64,000 nucleotides of DNA from Streptomyces pyxinae (GTDB lineage: Bacteria; Actinomycetota; Actinomycetes; Streptomycetales; Streptomycetaceae): contig NZ_JANUGQ010000012.1 in the NCBI RefSeq assembly GCF_024756275.1, positions 1 through 64,000 on the forward strand, written 5' to 3'. The notes under the pieces were generated by a model, which searched no databases, had not been told where the DNA came from, and worked only from the letters and a program-made list of their open reading frames with translations. Shown here in pieces: positions 34,461 through 45,318 of this stretch (position 1 is the first letter of the stretch; every line of letters begins with the position of its first letter). The translations under genes and the position numbers were made by a program.

Positions 34461-35216
34461 ATGAAGGACGCCTTCGGCTCGCCCCAGTCCCTGCTGCTGC
34501 TCGGCGGCACCTCCGGGATCGGTCTGGCCACCGCCCGCCGGCTGATCGCCCGCCGGGTGCGCACGGTCTGGCTGGCCGGGCGGCCTTCGCCCGCGCTGGA
34601 GGCGGCGGCCGTCTCGCTGCGGGAGCTGGGCGCGGACGCCCGTACCGTCCCCTTCGACGCCCTGGAGCCGGAGGGCCACGAGGCGGCGCTCGGCAAGGTG
34701 TTCGCGGAGGGGGACGTCGATCTGGTGCTGCTGGCGTTCGGGGTGCTGGGTGACCAGAGCCAGGACGAGACGGACCCGCTCGCGGCCGTACGGGTCGCCC
34801 AGACCAACTACACCGGGGCGGTCTCGGCCGGGCTGATCTGCGCCCGGGAGCTCCAGGCCCAGGGGCACGGCTCGCTGGTGGTGCTCTCCTCGGTGGCCGG
34901 CGAGCGCGCCCGCCGGGCCAACTTCATCTACGGCTCCAGCAAGGCCGGGCTCGACGCCTTCACCCAGGGCCTGGGGGACGCGCTGTACGGGACCGGGGTG
35001 CATGTCATGGTCGTCCGGCCCGGTTTCGTCCGCACCCGGATGACGGCCGGGCTGACCGAGGCGCCGCTCGCCACCGAGCCGGAGGCGGTGGCCGAGGCGA
35101 TCGAGCGGGGGCTGCTGCGGCGCTCGGAGACGGTCTGGGTGCCGGGGGCGCTGCGGCTGGTGATGTCGGCGCTGCGGCACGCGCCGCGCCCGCTCTTCCG
35201 CCGGCTGCCGATGTAG
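34461..35216 (+). CDS. dprE2: Decaprenylphosphoryl-2-keto-ribose reductase (DprE2-like SDR)
   Basis: A 251-residue classical SDR. Cofactor motif is LLGGTSGIGLATA (TGxxxGxG type) at residues 14-26. Catalytic residues are Ser in VVLSSVAGERAR and YGSSK (YxxxK). The order and orientation after dprE1 match Rv3790-Rv3791. It should reduce the 2'-keto intermediate with NADH to give decaprenylphosphoryl arabinose. CAGGAG lies ten bases before the ATG. Confidence 0.92.
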   Translation: MKDAFGSPQSLLLLGGTSGIGLATARRLIARRVRTVWLAGRPSPALEAAAVSLRELGADARTVPFDALEPEGHEAALGKVFAEGDVDLVLLAFGVLGDQSQDETDPLAAVRVAQTNYTGAVSAGLICARELQAQGHGSLVVLSSVAGERARRANFIYGSSKAGLDAFTQGLGDALYGTGVHVMVVRPGFVRTRMTAGLTEAPLATEPEAVAEAIERGLLRRSETVWVPGALRLVMSALRHAPRPLFRRLPM

Positions 35217-35260
35217 AGCCCGCCGGGGGCGGGAGCCGGCGCCGGAGCGGCGGTGGGCCG

Positions 35261-35340
35261 GTCAGTGGTGGGCCGGGGTCAGTGGTGGGCCGGTCAGTGG
35301 TGGGCCGGTCAGTGGTGGGCCGGGGTCAGTGGTGGGTGGG
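35261..35340. repeat. 15-17 bp tandem repeat running into the LigT-like gene stop
   Basis: Five copies of GTCAGTGGTGGGCCGG or close variants start at 35261, 35278, 35293, 35308 and 35325. The last copy contains the stop codon (TCA at 35326-35328) of the minus-strand gene. The array may have grown from the gene 3' end. Confidence 0.85.
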
Positions 35341-35919
35341 GGCCGGGGCGTCGATGGGGGCGCCGCCCTGGGCGGGGACGCCCTTGACCGGGCGGTTGCC
35401 GCCGAACTCGTACTCCCGCAGCTTGCGCCAGACCCCGTCGGCGCCCTGCTCGTGGAGGGCGAAGCAGCCGACGGTCCACTCGGCCTCGAACCCGGCCAGC
35501 TCCTCGTACGCGCGGTCCATCCCCTCCTCGGAGATGCCGTGCGCCACCGTGACATGGGGGTGGTACGGGAACTGGAGCTCCCGCACCAGTGGCCCGGAGG
35601 CGTCCCGGATCCGCTGCTGGAGCCAGGAGCAGGCGGAGGTGCCCTCCACCACCTGGACGAAGACCACCGGGGAGAGCGGCCGGAACGTCCCCGTACCGCT
35701 GAGCCGCATGGGGAACGCCCTGCCCTCCGAGGCGACCCGGGCGAGGTGCGCCTCGATGGCGGGCAGCCGGTTCCGCTCGGTCTCCGTCGGCGGCAGCAGG
35801 GTGATGTGCGAGGGGATGCCGTGCGCGGCGGGATCCCCGAAGTCCGCGCGCCGCTTCTGGAGCAGGCTGCCGTAGGGCTCCGGGACCGCGATCGAAACGC
35901 CGAGCGTTACGGTCCCCAC
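35326..35919 (-). CDS. 2'-5' RNA ligase-like 2H phosphoesterase
   Basis: A 197-residue protein with the two HxT motifs of the 2H phosphoesterase superfamily: HITLL at about residues 38-42 and HVTVAH at about 121-126. Family members (LigT/ThpR) act on 2'-5' or cyclic 2',3' phosphodiesters of RNA. A similar gene commonly lies beside trpS in Streptomyces. The ATG at 35919 gives a normal N-terminus (MGTVTLGVSIAVPEPYG). Confidence 0.9.
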   Translation of the reverse strand: MGTVTLGVSIAVPEPYGSLLQKRRADFGDPAAHGIPSHITLLPPTETERNRLPAIEAHLARVASEGRAFPMRLSGTGTFRPLSPVVFVQVVEGTSACSWLQQRIRDASGPLVRELQFPYHPHVTVAHGISEEGMDRAYEELAGFEAEWTVGCFALHEQGADGVWRKLREYEFGGNRPVKGVPAQGGAPIDAPAPTHH

Positions 35920-36087
35920 GTCAATCTCCTCACATCACGGTTCGGGCGGGCGGACGGATCGGGTGCGTCGGGTGGTGCGGGCGGGGCGGCAGGTCGTCCG
36001 GGCCGGGTGGCCGGGGTGGCCGGCTGACCGGGGTGGCCGGGTGGCCGGGGTGGTCTCGCCCGGACGGTCCGCCTGGGGTGGTCCGCC

Positions 36088-36110
36088 GTCCGGGGTGGCC
36101 CACCCCGGAC
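36088..36110 (-). terminator. Perfect palindrome downstream of trpS
   Basis: An 11-bp inverted repeat GTCCGGGGTGG / CCACCCCGGAC around a single base, 13 bp past the trpS stop on the transcribed side. The rest of the 36.0 kb gap is tandem GGCCGGGGT-type sequence. Confidence 0.7.
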
Positions 36111-36123
36111 GGGGCCGGGGTGC

Positions 36124-39501
<3,378 letters not shown>

Positions 39502-40683
39502 TCAGCGGATGACGTGCGGCAGGAAGCGCGCGTACTCGTCCGTCACCGGGCCCGCCGACTCCCGGATGCCGAGCCCCGCCGCCTCGTCCTCGACCACCCA
39601 GGCGCCGAGCACCACCCGGTTGCCGTCGAAGTCGGGGAGCGGGGCCAACTCCTGGTAGCAGCAGGACTCCTCGCGTACGAGCGGGGCGGCGCCGGGTTCG
39701 TGCAGCAGCACCCCGGCGCCCTCCCGGCCGAGCAGTGGCTTGGAGACGTACCCCGGGCCGTCCGCCAGTTCGCGGGGTCCGTCGAGATAGGCGGGCAGCA
39801 GATTGGGGTGGCCGGGGTACAGCTCCCAGAGGACGGCGAGCAGCGCCTTGTTGGAGAGCAGCATCTTCCAGGCGGGCTCGATCCAGCAGGTGGAGCCGGA
39901 GGAACCGCCGTTGTCCAGGGTGGCCAGCACCTGGGGGCCGAACCGGTCGGTGGTCAGCCACTCCCAGGGGTAGAGCTTGAAGCAGCTGCGGATGAAGCGC
40001 AGCCGCTCGTCCACGAACCGGCCGGAGAGCCGGTCCCAGCCGATCCGCTCGACCGACAGCGCCTCGGTGCGGATGCCGGCCTGCTCGGCGGTCTCCCGGA
40101 GGTACGCCACGGTCATCAGGTCCTCGCCCAGCTCGTCGCCGTCGCTGTGGGCGAAGTGCAGCGGTCCCGGCGGCAGCAGCGGGGCCTGGCGCCGCCAGGC
40201 GGCGACCAGCCGTTCGTGCAGGGAGTTCCACTGGTCGGCCCCGGGGAAACGTTCCTCCATCCAGAACCACTGCGGGCTGGCCGCCTCCACCAGCGAGGTG
40301 GGCGTGTCGGCGTTGTACTCCAGCATCCTGGCCGGGCCCGTACCGTCGTACCGGAGGTCGAACCTTCCGTATACCGAAGGCAGTTCGGCACGTCGCCGCC
40401 AGGACTCGCCGACCAGCCGGGCGAGCACCGGGTCGGTGATGCCCAGCTCGGCGAAGCGGTCCCGCTCCACGATGTGCGCGGCGGCGGCGAGGCACATGGC
40501 GTGCAGTTCCTCGACCACCTCCTCCAGCGCCTCGATCTCGGACAGCGAGAAGGAGTAGTAGGCGCTCTCGTCCCAGTACGGGCGCAGCACGCCGTCCGGG
40601 TGGCGGGTCAGCGGGTAGATCAGGCCCTGTTCCTCGACCGTCGCCTGCCAGCCGGGGCGCGGCTCGATGGTGTGACGCTGCAT
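39502..40683 (-). CDS. Glutathionylspermidine synthase-family ATP-grasp protein (YgiC-like)
   Basis: A 393-residue protein of the GSP_synth family. Typical segments are MLEYNADTPTSLVEAA, PWEWL, SNKALLAVLWELYP, SKPLLGREGAGVLL and a C-terminal GAWVVEDEAAGLGIRES. The ATP-grasp fold should join an amine to a carboxylate using ATP. E. coli YgiC is about the same length, and its real substrate is unsettled. Actinomycetes make mycothiol rather than glutathione, so the name does not give the substrate. It is followed upstream in the operon by a small lipoprotein gene, as E. coli ygiC is by ygiB. Confidence 0.88.
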   Translation of the reverse strand: MQRHTIEPRPGWQATVEEQGLIYPLTRHPDGVLRPYWDESAYYSFSLSEIEALEEVVEELHAMCLAAAAHIVERDRFAELGITDPVLARLVGESWRRRAELPSVYGRFDLRYDGTGPARMLEYNADTPTSLVEAASPQWFWMEERFPGADQWNSLHERLVAAWRRQAPLLPPGPLHFAHSDGDELGEDLMTVAYLRETAEQAGIRTEALSVERIGWDRLSGRFVDERLRFIRSCFKLYPWEWLTTDRFGPQVLATLDNGGSSGSTCWIEPAWKMLLSNKALLAVLWELYPGHPNLLPAYLDGPRELADGPGYVSKPLLGREGAGVLLHEPGAAPLVREESCCYQELAPLPDFDGNRVVLGAWVVEDEAAGLGIRESAGPVTDEYARFLPHVIR

Positions 40684-40710
40684 GGTCGTCCGCTCCGTCG
40701 GGTTCCGCGC

Positions 40711-40992
40711 TCAGCCGCCGCCCGAGCCCGAGCAGCCGAAGCCGCCCCGGTCGACCGCCGCCTTGTCGAAACTGCCGCCGGAGAAGCGGCCCTTGTCGTC
40801 CGCCTTGCCGCCGTAGTAGTAGCCGCCGCCGGTGGTGCCGCCCCGGTTGTCGTCGCACTTGTAGCTGGGCAGCTTCTCGCGGGTGACCCGGTCGACGCAG
40901 CGCTTGTCCGGTTCGGAGCCGCAGGAGGTGAGCGTCATCGCGAGCACCCCCATGCCGCCGAGCACCACCGTGCTCGACCTGAGCCTGCGCAT
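40711..40992 (-). CDS. Small lipoprotein, YgiB/DUF1190-like partner of the GSP-family gene
   Basis: A 93-residue protein with a signal peptide and lipobox LTSC at residues 21-24. The mature part has two Cys near the start (RCVDRV and YKCDD), a Gly/Tyr stretch (GGGYYYGGK), and ends with CSGSGGG. The gene order lipoprotein then GSP-family enzyme parallels E. coli ygiB-ygiC, and the Gly-rich C-terminus with FGCSG resembles that family. Family placement is inference from context and shape. Confidence 0.75.
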   Translation of the reverse strand: MRRLRSSTVVLGGMGVLAMTLTSCGSEPDKRCVDRVTREKLPSYKCDDNRGGTTGGGYYYGGKADDKGRFSGGSFDKAAVDRGGFGCSGSGGG

Positions 40993-41213
40993 CCTTCCGT
41001 CCCCTCCCCGTTGCCCGCGTTCTGTTGTTCACGTCTGTTCGTCCGCCCGGCACGTCTCCCGGCCGGCCCGGTCTGTTCGTCCTCCGTGCCGTGCGGGTGC
41101 GTGCCGCCCGGATGCCGGGTGCGGGCGCCCGGTGCGGCAGTCAGCCTAGAGGGCCGCCCGGGATACTCGTAACCCCGGTCGCCCCGGCCACACCCACCCC
41201 ACCGGGACCGCGC

Positions 41214-42665
41214 TCACCGCGGCATCGCCCGGCAGAGGGCGTCCAGGGCACCGGACCAGGCGCTGTCCGTCGGGGTGGCGTACCCGACCACCAGCGCGTC
41301 CCGGCCCGGCGCGGTGTCCGGGTGGCGGAACCGGTCCAGCCCCTGGAGCGCGAGCCCCTGCCAGGCGGCGGCCCGGACCACCTCCCGCTCGGTGCCGGGC
41401 GGCAGCTCCAGCACCGCGTGCAGCCCGGCCGCGATCCCGCTGACCCGCACCCCGGGCGCCCGCTCGGCCAGCGCGGCCACCAGCTGGTCACGGCGCCGGC
41501 GGTAGCGGAGCCGCATGTTCCGTACATGCCGGTCGTACGCGCCCGAGGCGATGAACTCCGCCAGCGTCAACTGGTCCAGGGCGCTGGAGACCCAGTCGGT
41601 CCAGCCCTTGGCCGCCAGCACCTCCGTCACCAGGTCGCGCGGCAGCACCATCCAGGCCAGCCGCAGCCCGGGCGTCAGCGACTTGCTGGCCGTGCCGAGG
41701 TAGACCACCCGCTCGGGGTCGAGCCCTTGAACAGCACCGACGGGCTGCCTGTCGAATCTGAACTCCCCGTCGTAGTCGTCTTCCAGGATCAGCCCGCCGG
41801 TGCGCCGCGCCCAGTCCACGGCGGCGGCCCGCCGCTGCGGGGACAGCGCACCGCCCAGCGGGAACTGGTGGGCCGGGGTGAGCAGCACCGCGCCCTGGCG
41901 GTCCAGTGCCCCGGTGTCGGTGCCGTGCTCGTCCAGCGGCAGCGCGGGCGTGCGCAGCCCGGTGGCCGCCAGCAGATTCCAGTGCACGTCCAGTCCGTAC
42001 GCCTCCACGGCGACCGCCCCGGCCCGGCGGTCCCGCAGCACCTGGGCGAGGAGCCGCAGGCCGTGGACGAAGCCGGAGCAGACGACGATCCGGTCCGGGT
42101 CGGCGTACACACCCCGGGCCCGGGCCAGGTACTCCGTGAGCGCGGTGCGCAGCTCGATCCGGCCGTGCGGCTCGCCGTAGCCGAACGCCTGGTGCGGGGC
42201 GGTGGTGAGGGCGCGGCGGGCCGCCTTCAGCCACTCGGCGCGCGGGAAGGACGAGAGGTCGGGCATGCCGGGGTGGAGGGTGGTGTGCGTCCCGGGCGGA
42301 TGGAACGGCGAGCGCCACCGCTCCGGGGCCGGCGGGACCGGTGCGCTGCCGGAACGGCGCTGGTCGGCCCGGCGCGGATCGGCCCGCTCGGCCACCCGGG
42401 TGCCCGAGCCCTGCCGGGCGGTGAGCCAGCCCTCCGCGACCAGCTCGGCATAGGCGTCGGCCACCGTGTTGCGGGCGATGCCCAGGTCGGCGGCGAGCGA
42501 CCGGGAGGACGGCAGCCGGGTGCCGGGCGCCAGCCGGCCGTTCCGTACGGCGTCCCGCAGCGCGTCCATCAGCCCGGCGCGCAGCCCGGTGCCGCGCAGT
42601 TCGAGGTGCAGATCACCGAACCCGCCGCCACCGCCCGGCCCCGAATTGGCCCACGTTTTCCCCAT
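41214..42665 (-). CDS. MocR/GabR-type PLP-dependent GntR regulator
   Basis: A 483-residue fusion. The N-terminal GntR winged helix spans about residues 25-95 ([48 protein letters not shown]). The rest is an aminotransferase-fold domain, with the PLP Lys in [17 protein letters not shown] and the Asp/Tyr pocket in [13 protein letters not shown]. Such regulators often sense PLP or amines. It is divergent from the AhpD-like gene, 47 bp apart, and probably controls it. Confidence 0.93.
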   Translation of the reverse strand: MGKTWANSGPGGGGGFGDLHLELRGTGLRAGLMDALRDAVRNGRLAPGTRLPSSRSLAADLGIARNTVADAYAELVAEGWLTARQGSGTRVAERADPRRADQRRSGSAPVPPAPERWRSPFHPPGTHTTLHPGMPDLSSFPRAEWLKAARRALTTAPHQAFGYGEPHGRIELRTALTEYLARARGVYADPDRIVVCSGFVHGLRLLAQVLRDRRAGAVAVEAYGLDVHWNLLAATGLRTPALPLDEHGTDTGALDRQGAVLLTPAHQFPLGGALSPQRRAAAVDWARRTGGLILEDDYDGEFRFDRQPVGAVQGLDPERVVYLGTASKSLTPGLRLAWMVLPRDLVTEVLAAKGWTDWVSSALDQLTLAEFIASGAYDRHVRNMRLRYRRRRDQLVAALAERAPGVRVSGIAAGLHAVLELPPGTEREVVRAAAWQGLALQGLDRFRHPDTAPGRDALVVGYATPTDSAWSGALDALCRAMPR

Positions 42666-42712
42666 GAAAGTGGACCATACAACTGCGCCAGCGCTCTCCT
42701 ACGCTCATCACC

Positions 42713-43297
42713 ATGACGACCCACACCAACACCAACACCAACGCAGGCACCCACACCGACACTGACACCGACACTGACACCGACACCAATATGGGCACCG
42801 GCACCGCCCCGGCCGCTTCTTCCCGCGCCCCGGAGCACACCCCCCGCCTCACCTGGGCCAAGCACGCCCCCGAGGTCTACAAGGCGATGCTCCAGTTCTC
42901 GAAGGCCGCCGAACGCGGCCTGGAGTCCTCGCTGCTGGAGCTGGTCAAGATCCGCGCCTCCCAGCTCAACCACTGCGCCTTCTGTCTCGACATGCACTCC
43001 AAGGACGCCCTGGCGGCGGGCGAATCGGTCGAGCGCATCGTCCAGTTGAGCGCCTGGGAGGAGTCGCGCCACTTCTACACCGAGCGCGAGCTGGCCGCGA
43101 TCGAGCTGACCGAGGCGATCACCGTGCTCACCGACGGCTTTGTGCCGGACGAGGTGTACGCGCGGGCCGCCGGGCAGTTCGACGACACCGAGCTGGCCCA
43201 TCTCATCTCCGCGATCGCCGTGATCAACGCCTGGAACCGGTTCGCCGTCACCACCCGCGCGGTGCCCGGCCACTACACCCCCGGCCAGTTCACGTGA
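42713..43297 (+). CDS. Carboxymuconolactone decarboxylase/AhpD-like protein
   Basis: A 194-residue protein whose core carries the AhpD redox motif HCAFCLDMHS (CxxC and nearby His), with ELVKIRASQLN before it and AIAVINAWNRFAV near the end. Members reduce peroxides or act as alkylhydroperoxidase-type proteins. The first 26 residues are alternating Thr with Asn, Asp or His, encoded by a six-base repeat (ACCAAC / ACCGAC / ACTGAC). The true start could be the ATG at 42791. It overlaps the next gene (GTGA). Confidence 0.88.
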   Translation: MTTHTNTNTNAGTHTDTDTDTDTDTNMGTGTAPAASSRAPEHTPRLTWAKHAPEVYKAMLQFSKAAERGLESSLLELVKIRASQLNHCAFCLDMHSKDALAAGESVERIVQLSAWEESRHFYTERELAAIELTEAITVLTDGFVPDEVYARAAGQFDDTELAHLISAIAVINAWNRFAVTTRAVPGHYTPGQFT

Positions 43298-44058
43298 CCG
43301 ACCTCGTGCATGATTTCCGCGCCCTCCACCACAACCGGGCACCCGGCGACCCGCTGGTGCTGCCCGGCCCCTGGGACGCGGCGAGCGCCCGCGCCTTCGA
43401 GGAGGCCGGCTTCCCGGCCCTGGCCACGCCCAGCGCGGGTGTGGCCGCCTCGCTCGGGTACGCCGACGGGGCCGTGCCGGCCGCCGAGATGTTCGCCGCG
43501 GTGGCCCGGATCGCCCGCGCCGTCTCCGTACCGGTCTCGGCCGACCTGGAGGGCGGCTACGGGCTCCCGCCCGCCGAACTGGTCGCCCGCGCCCTGGAGT
43601 CCGGCGTCGTCGGCATGAACCTCGAAGACACGGCGCACGGTTCGGCCCCCGGCACCCTCAAGGACCCGGAGGCCCATGCCGACTGGCTGGCCGAGGTACG
43701 CGCCGAGGCGGGCGACCGGCTGTTCCTGAACGCCCGGGTGGACAGCCTGCTGCCGTCCCTGCGGGGCACCGCCGACCGCTCGGCACCCGAACTGGTGGCC
43801 GACGCGCTGGACCGGGCGCGGCGGTACGCGGCGGCGGGCGCGGACTGCGTGTACCCGATCGGCGCCCGACCGGCCGACCTCCCCCCACTGCGCGCCGGCC
43901 TCCCGCCGACCCTCCCCCTCAACGCCCTGGCCCGCCCGGACGGCACCTCCGTGACCACCCTGGCCCAGGCCGGCGCCACCCGCCTCACCTTCGGCCCCGC
44001 CCTCCTCCACACCACCCTCACCACCCTCCGCAACCTGGCCCCGCACCTGCGTGGGTGA
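43294..44058 (+). CDS. Isocitrate lyase/PEP mutase-family enzyme
   Basis: A 254-residue alpha/beta barrel of the PEP mutase superfamily. Core motifs are LPGPWDAASARAFEEAGFPA, SADLEGGYG (metal-binding Asp/Glu) and GMNLEDTAHG, with FLNARVDSLL further on. This short form lacks the KKCGH loop of isocitrate lyase and matches oxaloacetate decarboxylase or carboxyphosphonoenolpyruvate-type members. Exact substrate is unknown. The GTG overlaps the stop of the AhpD-like gene, so both are under the MocR-linked promoter. Confidence 0.9.
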   Translation: MTDLVHDFRALHHNRAPGDPLVLPGPWDAASARAFEEAGFPALATPSAGVAASLGYADGAVPAAEMFAAVARIARAVSVPVSADLEGGYGLPPAELVARALESGVVGMNLEDTAHGSAPGTLKDPEAHADWLAEVRAEAGDRLFLNARVDSLLPSLRGTADRSAPELVADALDRARRYAAAGADCVYPIGARPADLPPLRAGLPPTLPLNALARPDGTSVTTLAQAGATRLTFGPALLHTTLTTLRNLAPHLRG

Positions 44059-44286
44059 CGGCGCCCCAATCCACTCAGGAACGACGCACCGACAGCCCGT
44101 CGATCCCAACCACCCACTCCCCCAGAGACTTTGTACGCTGTACCCGCAGCCCAGCAACGGCCACCAACAGGAGGGCAAGGCGATCGAAACCGCCCCCTCC
44201 CGGCCCTCCCCGCCCGAGGCCCGTCTCCTCCGACCCAACCGAATGAAAACACCCCTCCCCCCGGATAAAATCCCAGCTCAAGAAGT
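44059..44286 (+). promoter_or_regulatory. Probable CRISPR leader
   Basis: A 228-bp region before the first repeat with no gene. Its last 60 bases are notably AT-richer than the surroundings (GAATGAAAACACCCC, GGATAAAATCCCAGC). This is as expected for a type I-E leader placed 5' of the array. The leader side is inferred from this and from the decayed repeat at the other end. Confidence 0.6.
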
Positions 44287-45108
44287 GTCGTCCCCGCGCA
44301 GGCGGGGGTGTTCCCTGCTGCTCGGGCATCCGGCGGGCCAGCGCAGCGTCGGCCCCGCGCCAGCGGGGGTGTTCCCCGGGCCATGAGCGCGGCGGCCACC
44401 ACGGCGGTGTCGGCCCCGCGCCAGCGGGGGTGTTCCGCAGGGAGGCCAGCGTCACTACTCCCTGGAGGAGTCGGCCCCGCGCCAGCGGGGGTGTTCCGAG
44501 TCGGGCGAGATCTGGGTCCCCGACCCCACGGTCGGCCCCGCGCCAGCGGGGGTGTTCCGAACTCGCCCGGCTGGGCGGGGACGGCCGACTCGTCGGCCCC
44601 GCGCCAGCGGGGGTGTTCCCCAGAACAGAGCCTCCCCCAGGCGCTTTACCCGGTCGGCCCCGCGCCAGCGGGGGTGTTCCACCTGTACGACTGAGGAGTT
44701 GAGGGCCCGTGACGGTCGGCCCCGCGCCAGCGGGGGTGTTCCGCGCCTTGTGGCCGTGGGGTGTTCGGCCTACAAGTCGGCCCCGCGCCAGCGGGGGTGT
44801 TCCGGAGTGAGCCTGTTCTCCCGGGCCCGGCGCGCCGTCGGCCCCGCGCCAGCGGGGGTGTTCCCTGATCGGCACCTACGCCAAGCTGCCAGTGAGCGTC
44901 GGCCCCGCGCCAGCGGGGGTGTTCCGACGCCGGTGCCCCCGCGCCGTCCTCGCGCGAGGTCGGCCCCGCGCCAGCGGGGGTGTTCCCCCGGCGGTCACCA
45001 TCTGCCGCGCCTCGTCCTCGTCGGCCCCGCGCCAGCGGGGGTGTTCCGCGGGCCGGGCAGGACCCCCGCAATCAGGAACTGTCGGCCCTGCGCCGGCGGG
45101 GGTTTTCC
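44287..45108 (+). CRISPR. CRISPR array, 14 repeats and 13 spacers, type I-E-like
   Basis: 28-bp repeats start at 44287, 44348, 44409, 44470, 44531, 44592, 44653, 44715, 44776, 44837, 44898, 44959, 45020 and 45081. The consensus begins GTCGGCCCCGCGCC and ends GGGGGTGTTCC, with the stem CCCCGC / GCGGGG. Spacers are 33 bp except the seventh, 34 bp. Repeat 2 to repeat 13 are identical. Repeat 1 differs at three positions yet keeps the stem. Repeat 14 has three changes, including one in the stem, which marks the trailer end. Repeat length and hairpin are those of type I-E arrays of Streptomyces. No cas gene is in the window. Confidence 0.98.
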
Positions 45109-45318
45109 TCTGGTGATCCGGTGATCTGGGCCGCTGCCCGGCGACTTGGGTGACGCGGTGTGTTCCTGGCAATCCTTGGCGTCGACAAGGCCTGTTGGGG
45201 TTCTCGTTCCTGGTAGCGAGAGCTCAGAACATGCGCAGGTGTCTCCAAGCGAGTCGATGACGGGACCGGGCCGAAGGCTCATCAGGACAAGTGAGCGAGC
45301 CGGTGGAATTCCCGGAGG
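45109..45318. other. 210-bp array trailer, no gene
   Basis: Sequence after the last repeat. No further repeat copy, RNA gene or terminator is obvious. Confidence 0.5.

Noticed and set aside
44308-45282. Several Pro/Arg-rich open frames inside the CRISPR array on both strands
   Set aside because: They are the 61-bp repeat period read as codons, producing recurrent APRQRGCS or EHPRWRGAD strings; not proteins.
45109-45318. Possible tRNA or small RNA after the array
   Set aside because: No cloverleaf, anticodon arm or CCA end could be folded by eye.
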